From Spirosomataceae bacterium TFI 002 (lineage in GTDB: Bacteria > Bacteroidota > Bacteroidia > Cytophagales > Spirosomataceae), in NCBI GenBank assembly GCA_900230115.1, contig LT907983.1, positions 1,364,001 to 1,428,000 on the forward strand: 64,000 nucleotides of DNA, written 5' to 3'. The notes under the pieces are model-generated. The model worked only from the letters and a program-made list of their open reading frames with translations. It searched no databases and was not told where the DNA came from. Positions 45,601 through 53,125 of this stretch are shown here, in pieces (position 1 is the stretch's first letter; each line of letters starts with the position of its first letter). Made by a program: the position numbers and the translations under genes.

Positions 45601-46336
45601 GCTGTCCAATCACATCTACACTAATGGTACACGTAGCTCCTGTCGAAATTATTTTTGAAAAAGTATTATCTTGAAAAGAAACAATATTTGAGCCAGAAAC
45701 TGCTGTTAATTGGCCAATATCACAACTCATTGTTGCATTAGATGGGGAGGCTATGACCATCCCAGGTGGAAGGTTATCCGTAAAAGAAATACCAAAATGG
45801 TTACCTGAATTTAGTGTATTATCAATTGTAAAAGTCAGTGTACTCCTTTCACCCAAGTTTACAGATGAAGGACTAAAAGATTTTGTAAATCCTGGGCTGT
45901 CTGTTTGAACTGTTAAATCTGCTGAGGCCGTCCCACTATTTCCCGAATCTGATGTTAAATCACTGGTGGTGTTGGTGTGGGTACCTGCAGTACTGCTCGT
46001 AACATTAACACTTATTGTAATAACGTCGCCAATACCTATCCTTCCGTCGCTTAATTCAATGGTACTTGTACCACTTACTGCAGTAATAGTTACATCATTG
46101 CTGCTACTATTCACCATTGCAGGATTGGCAATTGTCATCCCTGCAGGTAAATTATTTATAAAAGCTAGGTTTCGAGTTCCACTGCTTGAACTTGAATTAT
46201 TAATTGTATAAGTTAAAGTTGTAACACTCCCGGGACCGATGGTATTAGGCGAAAAATTCGAGCTAAATATTGGTTGAGAGTAAGATAAAAAGGGTATCAA
46301 CCCTATAATTAGGATAGCAATAAGTTTTTTTAACAT
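39683..46336 (-). CDS. Giant repetitive surface adhesin (DUF11-like domains plus 12 tandem 74-residue repeats)
   Basis: Protein of 2217 residues. A signal peptide (about 1-21, cleavage after SYSQ) leads into eight DUF11/DUF7933-like beta domains of about 110-125 residues (each with FTDNL and CTFSVPVQ-type strands), then 12 tandem 74-residue repeats (residues 1079-1966), one diverged repeat, an Ig-like domain (QNQPQGTSICQGNNASF) and a C-terminal 3-coathanger-stack-like segment (NSIELRPGFEAYTGSVFSAKI). No T9SS sorting domain is evident at the C terminus. ATG 46336 at the signal peptide is chosen over 46393. It is probably exported to the surface and may mediate adhesion. Confidence 0.85.
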   Translation of the reverse strand: MLKKLIAILIIGLIPFLSYSQPIFSSNFSPNTIGPGSVTTLTYTINNSSSSSGTRNLAFINNLPAGMTIANPAMVNSSSNDVTITAVSGTSTIELSDGRIGIGDVITISVNVTSSTAGTHTNTTSDLTSDSGNSGTASADLTVQTDSPGFTKSFSPSSVNLGERSTLTFTIDNTLNSGNHFGISFTDNLPPGMVIASPSNATMSCDIGQLTAVSGSNIVSFQDNTFSKIISTGATCTISVDVIGQQAGKLDNLSGEFTSYNSVFQSKNSGKASASLEVLTPPKIFLQKKFTVNPVNPGGTSNIEFTISNFDRRAAATNVSFTLDLSTVLSGLTATGTPFSDICGSGSQLTGTSLLTFTGGNIPPEGSCTFSVPVQIPLAASSGAYSSTTSAITANIDGSMFTGNSASDILFVANLPTFTKSFLVNPIAAGGTTSVEFSITNSSSSSALTDISFTDNLDNFISGTAITALPAAGSCGAGSLFFVTTVGGQQVFTMTGGNIPASQSCTFSVDFSIPVGQNPGVFTNTTSPLNGVVDGNSISATPASDDLTILAVPKLFTSFTDDPVYAGDIVNLEFTITYDEFATGDATNISFINDLNAVIPGLAAVGLPLTDICGTGASISGTTNLTFSGGTLSPGGSCTFSVPVQVPAGTLPGTYTNSTGTLSATVGGISATANTATDDLLIGGLSLSKEFIGGPVIPGGLATLRFTIENTTAFDATGIFFTDNLGSVISGMVAEAPLPTAMCGSSSVVNGTSFLIFTGGEVNANSTCTFDVPVRVPISATSGTYTNITSNLAATLNGSNVVLPAALGDLVVNDNLIILSKTFTNDPVAPGGNVIVEYTLTNLDPTNAINDIAFTDNFDAALTGLAATGLPLNDICGTGSLVNGGGTLSFSSGNLAAGASCTFSITLQTPLGTPFGTIVNSSTSSISGDVGGLAVVGDAASDDLVFQSLQFSKSFAGPVVAGGSTVLTYTITNQDPVNTISDISFTDDLNAFINGAVAEDLPKSSVCGTLSGVAGSSIITFARGELGPSQSCTFTVTVKTPCNTIPAEYTSTTSQISTSSIANAGTASANLTVTAAPVVSITGSDNLTCTALSVSRTAVGVGNYSWNTVPVQTTSVANFTNPGTYTVTLTNPSTGCTSTASTVVSQDIVAPSLSINGAVNLTCSVLTVSRTAVGAGNYSWNTVPVQTTTEANFTTPGTYTVTLTNPTNGCTSTASTVVSQDIVAPSLSINGAANLNCSVLTVSRTAVGVGNYSWNTDPIQTTAEANFTTPGTYTVTLTNPSNGCSSTASTVVSQDIDAPSLSISGAANLTCTALTVSRTAEGVGNYSWNTVPVQTTAVANFTNPGTYTVTLTNPSTGCSSTASTVISRDIVAPSLSINGAANLTCTALTVSRTAVGAGEYSWNTVPVQTTADANFTTPGTYTVTLTNPTNGCTSTVSTVVTQDIVAPTLSISGAANLTCSVLTVSRTAEGVGNYSWNTDPVQTTAEANFTNPGTYTVTLTNPSNGCTSTASTVVSQDIVAPSLSISGAANLTCSVLTVSRTAEGVGEYSWNTLPVQTTAVANFTTPGTFTVTLTNPSNGCSSTASTVVTQDIVAPSLSISGAANLTCTALTVSRTAEGGGEYSWNTVPVQTTAVANFTNPGTYTVTLTNPTNGCTSTASTVVSQDIVAPSLSISGAASLTCTALTVSRTAVGAGNYSWNTIPVQTTVVANFTSPGTYTVTLTNPTNGCTSTASTVVSQDIVAPSLSISGAANLTCSVLTVSRTAEGVGEYSWNTLPVQTTAVANFTTPGTFTVTLTNPSNGCSSTASTVVSQDIVAPSLSISGAANLTCTALTVSRTAEGVGNYSWNTVPVQTTAEANFTSPGIYTVTLTNPSNGCSSTASTVVTQDIVAPSLSISGAANLTCTALTVSRTAEGAGNYSWNTVPVQTTAMANFTNPGTYTVTLTNPSNGCTSTASTVIMQDIVAPIVDIIGVENLTCTTSSVTRTASGGISYSWSNGLGNNAMAAITSAGTFTVTVTGANGCITTATTVVTQNSVPITIQNQPQGTSICQGNNASFYAISNIEGVTYQWQVLSEGNYIDLANTDVYGGVNTSKLTLSFPTVAYTGNQYRCKVFKGECSTYSNSAALTVSVGAEAISVVHVSTISGVVNSQAVSYGIAINKNLDGSRVDFKAGNSIELRPGFEAYTGSVFSAKIQNACQNTSVTSSGQGSSIPKELIK
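40439..43102 (-). repeat. Tandem repeat array, 12 units of 222 bp
   Basis: Twelve in-frame 222-bp units code for 74-residue beta modules. Each has two Cys (in NLTC or NLNC and NGC/TGC), an aromatic YSWNT and the linker QDIVAPS. A thirteenth, diverged copy follows at about 40229-40438. Identity between units is high at DNA level, so the array is prone to copy-number change and to assembly collapse. Confidence 0.95.
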
Positions 46337-46357
46337 GGCTAGGTTTTTAATATGCCT

Positions 46358-46373
46358 TAGCTCTAAAGCTAAA
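46358..46373. promoter_or_regulatory. Inverted repeat and near-consensus -7 box between the adhesin and SLC13 genes
   Basis: TTAGCT and AGCTAA flank a 4-base centre. The minus strand reads TAGCTTTA (46364-46371), one base off TAnnTTTG, 28 bases ahead of the adhesin ATG. It could be the adhesin promoter or an operator; low certainty. Confidence 0.3.
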
Positions 46374-46437
46374 CAGAAAAAAAAACAAATCATAGGTGGA
46401 AATGCTATATCATCAGAAAAAAGTTAAATATTGCATT

Positions 46438-47910
46438 ATGGTACCACTTAAAAAAGTTGGAATATTATTAGGTCCATTGAGTTTTCTAATTGTATTACTT
46501 TTCTTTCGACCTGATGGATTAAGTGAGCAAGGAGTTGCCGTTTTGGCCTGTACATTTTGGATGGCAATTTGGTGGGTTTTAGAGGTTATTCCCATTAGTG
46601 CTACAGCCCTTTTACCATTAGTTTTATTTCCCCTTTCTGGAGCACTGGATATTGGAAAAACCTCAGCCTCATTTGGTCACAAATATGTATTCCTTTACCT
46701 CGGCGGATTTATGATTGCGATGGCAATAGAAAAGTGGCAATTACATAGGCGAATCGCACTGATGGTCATTAACTTAATAGGAACCGACATCTCAAAAATC
46801 ATTCTAGGATTCATGGTGGCAACAGCATTTATGTCCATGTGGATTTCCAACACTGCTACTGCCGTAATGATGCTACCCATTGGGATGGCAATTATTACTC
46901 AACTCAAAGACAATCCTTTAACCCAAGAAAATGAAACAGAAGTCTTTGGCAAATCTCTAATGCTAGCCATCGCTTACTCAGCCTCTATTGGTGGATTAGC
47001 AAGTTTAATTGGTACACCTCCAAACCTTGTTTTTGCCGGAGTAATTGAAAAGTTATACAATATAGAAGTAACATTTTCACAGTGGATTATATTTGGCTTA
47101 CCTATTTCTACCATCTTACTGATTATCTGCTGGCAATACCTTATCAAATATGCATTCCCGATTAAACAAAAGGAATTCCCTGGAGGAAAAGCAGAAATAA
47201 AAAGACTTGTAAGTGAGTTAGGAGTAATGAGCACAGAAGAAAAATCAATTCTCGTTGTTTTTCTCATTACTGCATTACTTTGGATTACTAGATCTTTTCT
47301 GAGCACATGGTTGCCAGAATTAGACGATACTATTATAGCAATGCTAGGTGGTTTGGCACTTTTCATTATTCCTAGTAGCAAGGTTGGAGAGAAACTGATG
47401 GCTTGGGAAGATATGAAAAACATTCCTTGGGGTATTATCCTTTTATTTGGTGGAGGAATGGCACTTGCGAGTGGTTTTGAAAACAGTGGTCTAGCAAATT
47501 GGCTTGGAGAAAAGATGGTTTCACTCGAAAACCTACCTGTATTTATCATTCTACTAGTGATTGTTGCAGCCGTCAATTTCTTAACTGAACTTACTTCCAA
47601 TCTTGCAACAGCGGCTATGCTTTTACCAATACTTGCTCCATTAGCATTCAGTTTGGATGTACATCCTTTCTTATTTATGGTAGGTGCTACCATGGCAGCA
47701 TCTTGTGCCTTTATGCTTCCCATTGCAACACCGCCCAATGCGGTCGTTTTCGGCTCAGGTTATTTGACTATTCCCGATATGATGAGAGCCGGATTTTGGT
47801 TAAATATCTTTTCTATCTTCCTCATTTTCGCAATTACATATTTCCTTTTGCCACTTCTTTGGGATTTTAACGCTTTCAGTTTCCCCAAAGAATTTATTTT
47901 AGATAAATAA
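46438..47910 (+). CDS. SLC13/DASS-family sodium-coupled anion transporter
   Basis: Polytopic protein of 490 residues (504 from GTG 46396) with 11-13 membrane segments. The DASS signatures are visible: WISNTATAVMMLPIG in the first half (SNT motif), LIGTPPNLVFAG, and ELTSNLATAAMLLPIL (SNxAT) in the second, followed by ATPPNAVVFGSGY. The family carries dicarboxylates, citrate or sulfate with Na+. ATG 46438 lies just before the first segment; GTG 46396 and ATG 46402 are alternatives. The sulfatase follows after 8 bases, so sulfate or a sulfatase product is a reasonable substrate guess. Confidence 0.88.
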   Translation: MVPLKKVGILLGPLSFLIVLLFFRPDGLSEQGVAVLACTFWMAIWWVLEVIPISATALLPLVLFPLSGALDIGKTSASFGHKYVFLYLGGFMIAMAIEKWQLHRRIALMVINLIGTDISKIILGFMVATAFMSMWISNTATAVMMLPIGMAIITQLKDNPLTQENETEVFGKSLMLAIAYSASIGGLASLIGTPPNLVFAGVIEKLYNIEVTFSQWIIFGLPISTILLIICWQYLIKYAFPIKQKEFPGGKAEIKRLVSELGVMSTEEKSILVVFLITALLWITRSFLSTWLPELDDTIIAMLGGLALFIIPSSKVGEKLMAWEDMKNIPWGIILLFGGGMALASGFENSGLANWLGEKMVSLENLPVFIILLVIVAAVNFLTELTSNLATAAMLLPILAPLAFSLDVHPFLFMVGATMAASCAFMLPIATPPNAVVFGSGYLTIPDMMRAGFWLNIFSIFLIFAITYFLLPLLWDFNAFSFPKEFILDK

Positions 47911-47918
47911 ACTTAATT

Positions 47919-49811
47919 ATGCTGCTTCGGTGCTTTTTCCTTTTACTTTTTTCTTTTACACTTCAAGCTCAAGATAGACCAAATATCCTATGGCTGACCT
48001 ATGAGGATACCTCTCCAGAGTTCATAGGAGCCTATGGTAATAAAGATGCAAAAACTCCATTTATGGATTTCATGGCTGCGGAAGGTGTTAGGTTCACAAG
48101 TGCTTTCTCCACTGGAAGTGTGTGCTCTCCTAGCAGAAGTGCACTAATCACAGGTGTAAAAACATATGAAATGGGAACAGGAAATCATAGAAGCAACTAC
48201 CCTATTCCTCACTATATCAAAGGCTTTCCCAAGTACCTCAAAGATGCAGGGTATTACACCACTAACAATGCGAAAACCGACTACAACGTTGCAAACGAAA
48301 AAGCATTTATTGCAGAAGCATGGCACGAGAGTAGTAACCATGCAGGCTGGTGGAATAGAAAAGGTGGGCAACCGTTTTTTGCTGTATTTAATTCTAACTC
48401 TTGCCACCAGTCAAGAACAATGACGTTGCCATTTGAGGATTACAAAAAGATGATCTGGAATCAACTGCCTGATAGTTTAAAAACTGGTGACAATGACTTT
48501 GAAATGCCACCATTCTACAAAGACTCACCCGAGATGCGTAGGCAAATGGCAAGGGTTTACAATTCGTTAAGCAAAACAAACATTGAATTTCAAGAACTTT
48601 TTGATCGACTAAAGAAGGAAGGGCTTTTAGACAACACAATCATCTTCTCATTTGGAGATCATGGTGAAGGAATGCCAAGAATGAAAACAAATGGGCTTGG
48701 ACTTGGACATCGTGTTCCTTTTACGATTTGGTTTCCAGAAAAATATAAACATTTATCACCTTGGGGAACTGGTGGAGTAGTAACTGACGAAATGATCGAC
48801 TTCGTAGACCTTGCCCCTACCGTATTATCGTTAGCAGGAATTGAAGTTCCTTCATACATGAAAGGAAGGGCACTTTTGAACAAAGACAGAAAGCAAAGCC
48901 CCGAATACCTTTTTCTTTCCTCAGATAGGTCAGATGAAAGCTATGACTTGACTCGAACAGTTATCAAAGGGAAATATGCATACTCCCGAATTTTTATGCC
49001 ATATATCCAAGAACTGAGATTCCTACTTTATATGGACATGGGTGAAATAACAGGCATAATTAGAAATGACTTTAAGCTACAAAAACTAAATGGCCAGCAA
49101 CAAACCATGCTGGTTCCTAGGCCAGCTGAATACCTTTATGACCTGGAAAAAGACCCTTGGGAACTCAATAACTTGGCACTAAGAAACGAATCTAAACCGC
49201 TCTTAAACGAATTTAGAAATGCTTTAAAACAAAATATCACTTCAAATCAAGACGTACTTTTTCTCCCAGAATTTGAGATCGAAGAGGTTTCAAAAAATGG
49301 ATTTCCTTTTGAGTTCAGGACGAATGCCGAGGCATATCCCATCAATGACATTTATGAAATAGCTCAACTATCCGGTTTCAACGATTTAGCAACTTTAAAA
49401 AAACAGCTTACAGCTCTAAAATCCAGCAATAAGATTTGTAGGTACTGGGCACTTATGGGGATGAAATCTCACGCAACTAGCCAACTTAGAAGCTACAGGA
49501 GAAAAATTGAAAAAGTGCTATATGATTCTTACCAGCCAAATTCCATTTTAGCAGCTTCCATTCTTTATGACATCAATGGAAGCCAGGAAGCTAAAAAAGT
49601 ATTAAAAAGCTATGTTGCATCAAGTGAAGACCATTTAAGCAACCTAGCACTTCAACAAATCCTTTACCAACAAAATGGTTTAGACTTTAGCCCTATTATC
49701 CAAGATTTTCAAGCCAAACAAGAAGGGACTAAAAAGCTATTTAATGCAAATAGAACAGCCACAATGTACAACTATGTTTTTCTCGGAAACCCTCTTCCCG
49801 AAAGAGACTAA
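47919..49811 (+). CDS. Secreted sulfatase (formylglycine-dependent, S1 family)
   Basis: Protein of 630 residues: signal peptide (cleavage after LQAQ, residue 18), alkaline-phosphatase-like catalytic domain and an extended C-terminal region (about 460-630) of helical repeats. The Cys for formylglycine conversion is Cys69 in the motif CSPSRSALITG. Metal ligands appear in ILWLTYEDTSP and SFGDHGEGMPR, with RVPFTIWFPE after it. It cleaves sulfate esters, probably of polysaccharides. It follows the SLC13 transporter by 8 bases. A partner FGE enzyme is not in this window. Confidence 0.9.
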   Translation: MLLRCFFLLLFSFTLQAQDRPNILWLTYEDTSPEFIGAYGNKDAKTPFMDFMAAEGVRFTSAFSTGSVCSPSRSALITGVKTYEMGTGNHRSNYPIPHYIKGFPKYLKDAGYYTTNNAKTDYNVANEKAFIAEAWHESSNHAGWWNRKGGQPFFAVFNSNSCHQSRTMTLPFEDYKKMIWNQLPDSLKTGDNDFEMPPFYKDSPEMRRQMARVYNSLSKTNIEFQELFDRLKKEGLLDNTIIFSFGDHGEGMPRMKTNGLGLGHRVPFTIWFPEKYKHLSPWGTGGVVTDEMIDFVDLAPTVLSLAGIEVPSYMKGRALLNKDRKQSPEYLFLSSDRSDESYDLTRTVIKGKYAYSRIFMPYIQELRFLLYMDMGEITGIIRNDFKLQKLNGQQQTMLVPRPAEYLYDLEKDPWELNNLALRNESKPLLNEFRNALKQNITSNQDVLFLPEFEIEEVSKNGFPFEFRTNAEAYPINDIYEIAQLSGFNDLATLKKQLTALKSSNKICRYWALMGMKSHATSQLRSYRRKIEKVLYDSYQPNSILAASILYDINGSQEAKKVLKSYVASSEDHLSNLALQQILYQQNGLDFSPIIQDFQAKQEGTKKLFNANRTATMYNYVFLGNPLPERD

Positions 49812-49968
49812 AGTTGCTTAATTATGAATTTTAAAAAATCGAAATATTAAAGTTCTCCAAAACCTTTAAATAAATTTATAACTCAATTTGCCAAATAACT
49901 TGGGTGTTTACGAAAAAAAGAGGGACTTTTAGGCTACCCAAAACTAACTACAAGCCTTTAACTAAAAT

Positions 49969-50352
49969 ATGGCTCATTTAATTGACATACCAGTCTTCGA
50001 TTCGGAGAAAGGTCAACTCACCGTCGTGGAAGGGCTTCTCCCAGGCAATATAAAAAGACTATACTATATAGACGATGTACCGTCGGATGCCCAAAGAGGT
50101 GGCCACAGGCATCATAAAACAGTTCAAATACTAATTTGCATAAAAGGTTCGTGTACAGTCTATTGCGACAATGGAATTGAAGAAAATAACTTTTTATTAG
50201 ACTCCAAAAGGAAAGGCGTTGTTGTAAACCCAGAAGATTGGCACGTGATGGAAAATTTTTCAGAAGGTGCTATTCTGTTAGTTATTGCGAATGAATTATA
50301 TGATGTCAATGATTACATCGACCAGTCGTATCGAGAGAGAACTCTATTTTAA
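49969..50352 (+). CDS. FdtA/QdtA-like dTDP-4-keto-6-deoxyhexose ketoisomerase (WxcM-like cupin)
   Basis: Single-domain cupin of 127 residues. The active-site sequence RGGHRHHKTVQIL (residues 43-55) matches the RGxHAHK motif of FdtA/QdtA sugar 3,4-ketoisomerases, and YIDDVPSDAQ and VVNPEDWHVMENFS are typical of WxcM-like cupins. It would convert dTDP-6-deoxy-D-xylo-4-hexulose to a 3-keto sugar ahead of amination. The aminotransferase follows after 6 bases. The upstream 157 bases hold no clear promoter. Confidence 0.82.
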   Translation: MAHLIDIPVFDSEKGQLTVVEGLLPGNIKRLYYIDDVPSDAQRGGHRHHKTVQILICIKGSCTVYCDNGIEENNFLLDSKRKGVVVNPEDWHVMENFSEGAILLVIANELYDVNDYIDQSYRERTLF

Positions 50353-50358
50353 ACGGTT

Positions 50359-51450
50359 ATGACCATTCCATTTTTAGACCTTAAAAAGATAAATGCTCCT
50401 TATTCTGATGAGATAAAGTCTGAACTGGCTAAAGTTGTTGACACGGGTTGGTATATATTAGGCGGACATGTTCAAAACTTTGAAAATAAATATGCTTCCT
50501 ATTGCGGAGCAGCACATTGTATTGGACTGGCTAGTGGCTTAGATGCACTTGAACTCATCTTGGCAGCATCAGAATTCCCGAAAGGTTCAGAAATAATAGT
50601 TCCTGCGAACACCTACTACGCTACTATTTTAGCAATTGTAAATCAAGGCTTGACTCCAATCTTAGTCGAACCAAATACCGAAACTTTTCTTTTGGAATTG
50701 GACCTTGCCGAAAAAGCCATTACAACCAATACAAAAGCTATCTTTTTTGTAGAACTATATGGAAAAGCTGGCAACTATGACAAACTTTTAGAAATAGGTC
50801 GAAAACACAACCTTAAGCTCTTCTCCGATAATGCACAGTCACATGGTGCTTTGTATAATGGAAAAAACACAAATTATTTTTTTGACGCAGTCGCAGTCAG
50901 TTTTTATCCTACCAAAAACCTTGGGGCTCTAGGTGATGCTGGTTGTGTCCTCACTAATAACCCAGAGCTTGCCAAAAGAATAAAAACCCTTCGCAATTAT
51001 GGCTCAAACATAAAATACCATTTTCAGTATTTGGGCAAAAATAGTCGATTGGATGACCTTCAAGCAAGTGCTCTGAATGTAAAACTTCAATATTTAGATA
51101 AAATCACAAATAGAAGAAGAGACATTGCAAAAAGGTATCTTTCAGAGATAAAAAACCCTAAAATTGAGCTGCCATCAAGCGATGCTATTTACGAAGACGC
51201 GTGGCATCTTTTCGTATTAAAATGTAATGAACGTGAGCGTTTAACACAATATTTGACGGACAAAAACATTGGTTGGGACATTCATTATCCTATCCCACCA
51301 CATAAACAAGTAGCATTACAAAGTTTCGAAAATTTAAATCTACCCATTACCGAAAAATTGCACAAACAAGTACTCAGCATTCCTCTTAACCAATCGATAT
51401 TGGATGAAGAAGTAGATTATATTATTTTGCACCTTAATAAATTCAACTAA
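50359..51450 (+). CDS. DegT/DnrJ/EryC1-family sugar aminotransferase (FdtB-like)
   Basis: PLP-dependent aminotransferase of 363 residues. The Schiff-base lysine is Lys186 in SFYPTKNLGALGDAG. The early block LASGLDALELIL and SDNAQSHGA (typical for this fold) are present. With the ketoisomerase upstream it would make a 3-amino-3,6-dideoxyhexose (Fuc3N/Qui3N). The acetyltransferase (FdtC) expected for N-acetylation and the dTDP-glucose genes rmlA/rmlB are not seen here. The glycosyltransferase start directly abuts the stop. Confidence 0.88.
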   Translation: MTIPFLDLKKINAPYSDEIKSELAKVVDTGWYILGGHVQNFENKYASYCGAAHCIGLASGLDALELILAASEFPKGSEIIVPANTYYATILAIVNQGLTPILVEPNTETFLLELDLAEKAITTNTKAIFFVELYGKAGNYDKLLEIGRKHNLKLFSDNAQSHGALYNGKNTNYFFDAVAVSFYPTKNLGALGDAGCVLTNNPELAKRIKTLRNYGSNIKYHFQYLGKNSRLDDLQASALNVKLQYLDKITNRRRDIAKRYLSEIKNPKIELPSSDAIYEDAWHLFVLKCNERERLTQYLTDKNIGWDIHYPIPPHKQVALQSFENLNLPITEKLHKQVLSIPLNQSILDEEVDYIILHLNKFN

Positions 51451-52362
51451 TTGGCAGAGTTATCCATTGTTATTCCAATTTACAATTCTGAAAAACAGAT
51501 AGGTTCACTTATCAAAAAACTTCATTCTGACCTCAAAGAGCTCAGTTTTGATGTTGTGCTTGTCAATGATGGCAGCAAAGACCAATCTGAATCAGTGTGT
51601 ACTCAATTAGCAAATGAATACGATAACGTTAGTTTTATTTCTTTGATGAAAAACTTTGGGGAATTTAATGCCGTAATGTGCGGACTTAATTTTGCCAAAG
51701 GAGACTTCGTGGTAATCATTGACGACGACTTTCAAAATCCTCCTTCAGAAATATTGAAGTTGCTAAACAAAGCAAAAGAAGACGATGCCGATGTAGTTTA
51801 CAGCTATTACGCCGAGAAAAAACATTCAGCTTTTCGTAACTGGGGAAGCCGACTTGTAAATAATCTTACAACATATTTGATCAATAAACCACATGACTTG
51901 TATTTATCCAGTTTCAAGCTGATGAGGCAAGAGCTTGTAGAGCATATCATTAAATTTAAGTCACCGTACCCATATATAGATGGCATCATCTTTTTCTTGA
52001 CCAACAATGTAAGCAAAGTAATGGTCGATCACCATCCAAGAGCAGATGGGCAATCAAGCTATACCTTACGAAAACTCATTTCACTGTTTCTTACAGTGCT
52101 TTTTGGCTATTCACTAATGCCTATTAGGTTGATCATGTTTACGGGAGTATTTTCAATATTCTTTTCACTCGTTTATATGATTCTGTATTTCACTGGAGCA
52201 ATTCCAGAGTGGGGTTCACCAGTTATCATATTCCTTTGCGGTGTTTTACTTTGTAGCTTAGCTATTGTGGGAGAGTATGTTGGCAAAACTTTGTTAATTC
52301 TTAGCGGTGTTCCTCAATTCGTTTATCGCAAAAAAATAATCCAAAAAAATGCTGATAAATAG
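51451..52362 (+). CDS. GT2-family glycosyltransferase with C-terminal membrane anchors
   Basis: Protein of 303 residues resembling DPM1/ArnC/GtrB-type transferases. It has IVIPIYNSEKQIG at the N terminus, VLVNDGSKD, the DxD-type metal site VIIDDDFQNPP, and two hydrophobic segments near the C terminus (about 225-247 and 257-278). It probably moves a sugar to a polyprenyl phosphate. TTG at 51451, directly after the upstream stop, is the start; the open frame supports it. The methyltransferase start overlaps its 3' end by 14 bases. Confidence 0.86.
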   Translation: MAELSIVIPIYNSEKQIGSLIKKLHSDLKELSFDVVLVNDGSKDQSESVCTQLANEYDNVSFISLMKNFGEFNAVMCGLNFAKGDFVVIIDDDFQNPPSEILKLLNKAKEDDADVVYSYYAEKKHSAFRNWGSRLVNNLTTYLINKPHDLYLSSFKLMRQELVEHIIKFKSPYPYIDGIIFFLTNNVSKVMVDHHPRADGQSSYTLRKLISLFLTVLFGYSLMPIRLIMFTGVFSIFFSLVYMILYFTGAIPEWGSPVIIFLCGVLLCSLAIVGEYVGKTLLILSGVPQFVYRKKIIQKNADK

Positions 52363-53113
52363 TGCTGAATACGAGGCAATGTATCGCACCGAAAGTGAAT
52401 TGTGGTGGTATCGCATTTTGCATCTCAAAGTGTTGAGGTCTATTTCTTCCCATTTTCCTTCTAATAAAAATATTGAAATTCTTGATGCTGGTTGTGGAAC
52501 TGGTGGAATGCTCCAAAGTCTAAAAAATGAAGGTTATCATAACATCAAAGGGTTTGATTTCTCTGTAGATGCAGTAAGGCTGTGCAAAACAAGAGGCTTA
52601 GATGTTGAACAATTTAGTTTATTGGAAAAAGAAGAGGCCACTAAACAGTATGATGTGGTTATATGCAATGACGTGCTTTATCAATTTGATAATGCTGAAA
52701 TGCTCCAAGCTTTTCAAAATCTCAGTAGCAAAGTCAAAAAAGGCGGAGTTTTAATTTCAAACAATCAAGCTTTTGAAGCCTTTAGAGGAACACATGATAT
52801 CGCAGTTGGTAGCAAACGAAGGTTTGTAATTAAAGATTTTAGAAACTTTTTGACCAAACATGGTCTGCAACTAAGCATTCAGACTTATAATTATTGGAGT
52901 TTGTTACTTTCACCTTTGATATTCGGAGTGAGACTAATTCAGCGAATCCAACTAAGATTAGGCATGATAGATCTAAAAAATGTCAAGTCAGATGTAGGGT
53001 TACCTCCAAATTTTATAAATCAATTTTTCTTCCGTTTGGTTAAATTTGAAGATCGTTTTTTGCCCAAACATCTCTTTGGAAGTTCACTTTTTATTACTTT
53101 CAATAAAGATTAA
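52349..53113 (+). CDS. Class I SAM-dependent methyltransferase
   Basis: Protein of 254 residues. The SAM-binding motif I is ILDAGCGTGG (44-53), with an acidic residue of motif II in GFDFSVDAV. Later segments YDVVICNDVLYQFDN and VKKGGVLISNNQAF fit motif III and post-III strands. The C-terminal part is hydrophobic (about 180-200). Substrate unknown; the setting suggests a sugar or lipid-linked glycan. It overlaps the glycosyltransferase gene by 14 bases. Confidence 0.85.
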   Translation: MLINSAEYEAMYRTESELWWYRILHLKVLRSISSHFPSNKNIEILDAGCGTGGMLQSLKNEGYHNIKGFDFSVDAVRLCKTRGLDVEQFSLLEKEEATKQYDVVICNDVLYQFDNAEMLQAFQNLSSKVKKGGVLISNNQAFEAFRGTHDIAVGSKRRFVIKDFRNFLTKHGLQLSIQTYNYWSLLLSPLIFGVRLIQRIQLRLGMIDLKNVKSDVGLPPNFINQFFFRLVKFEDRFLPKHLFGSSLFITFNKD

Positions 53114-53125
53114 GAATCGATACCT

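Noticed and set aside
43782-46211. Plus-strand ORFs of 67-137 residues opposite the adhesin
   Set aside because: They mirror repetitive coding sequence on the minus strand and show no family features or starts of their own.
46974-47738. 254-residue minus-strand ORF opposite the SLC13 gene
   Set aside because: It is antisense to a clear transporter and has low-complexity composition from the shadow frame.
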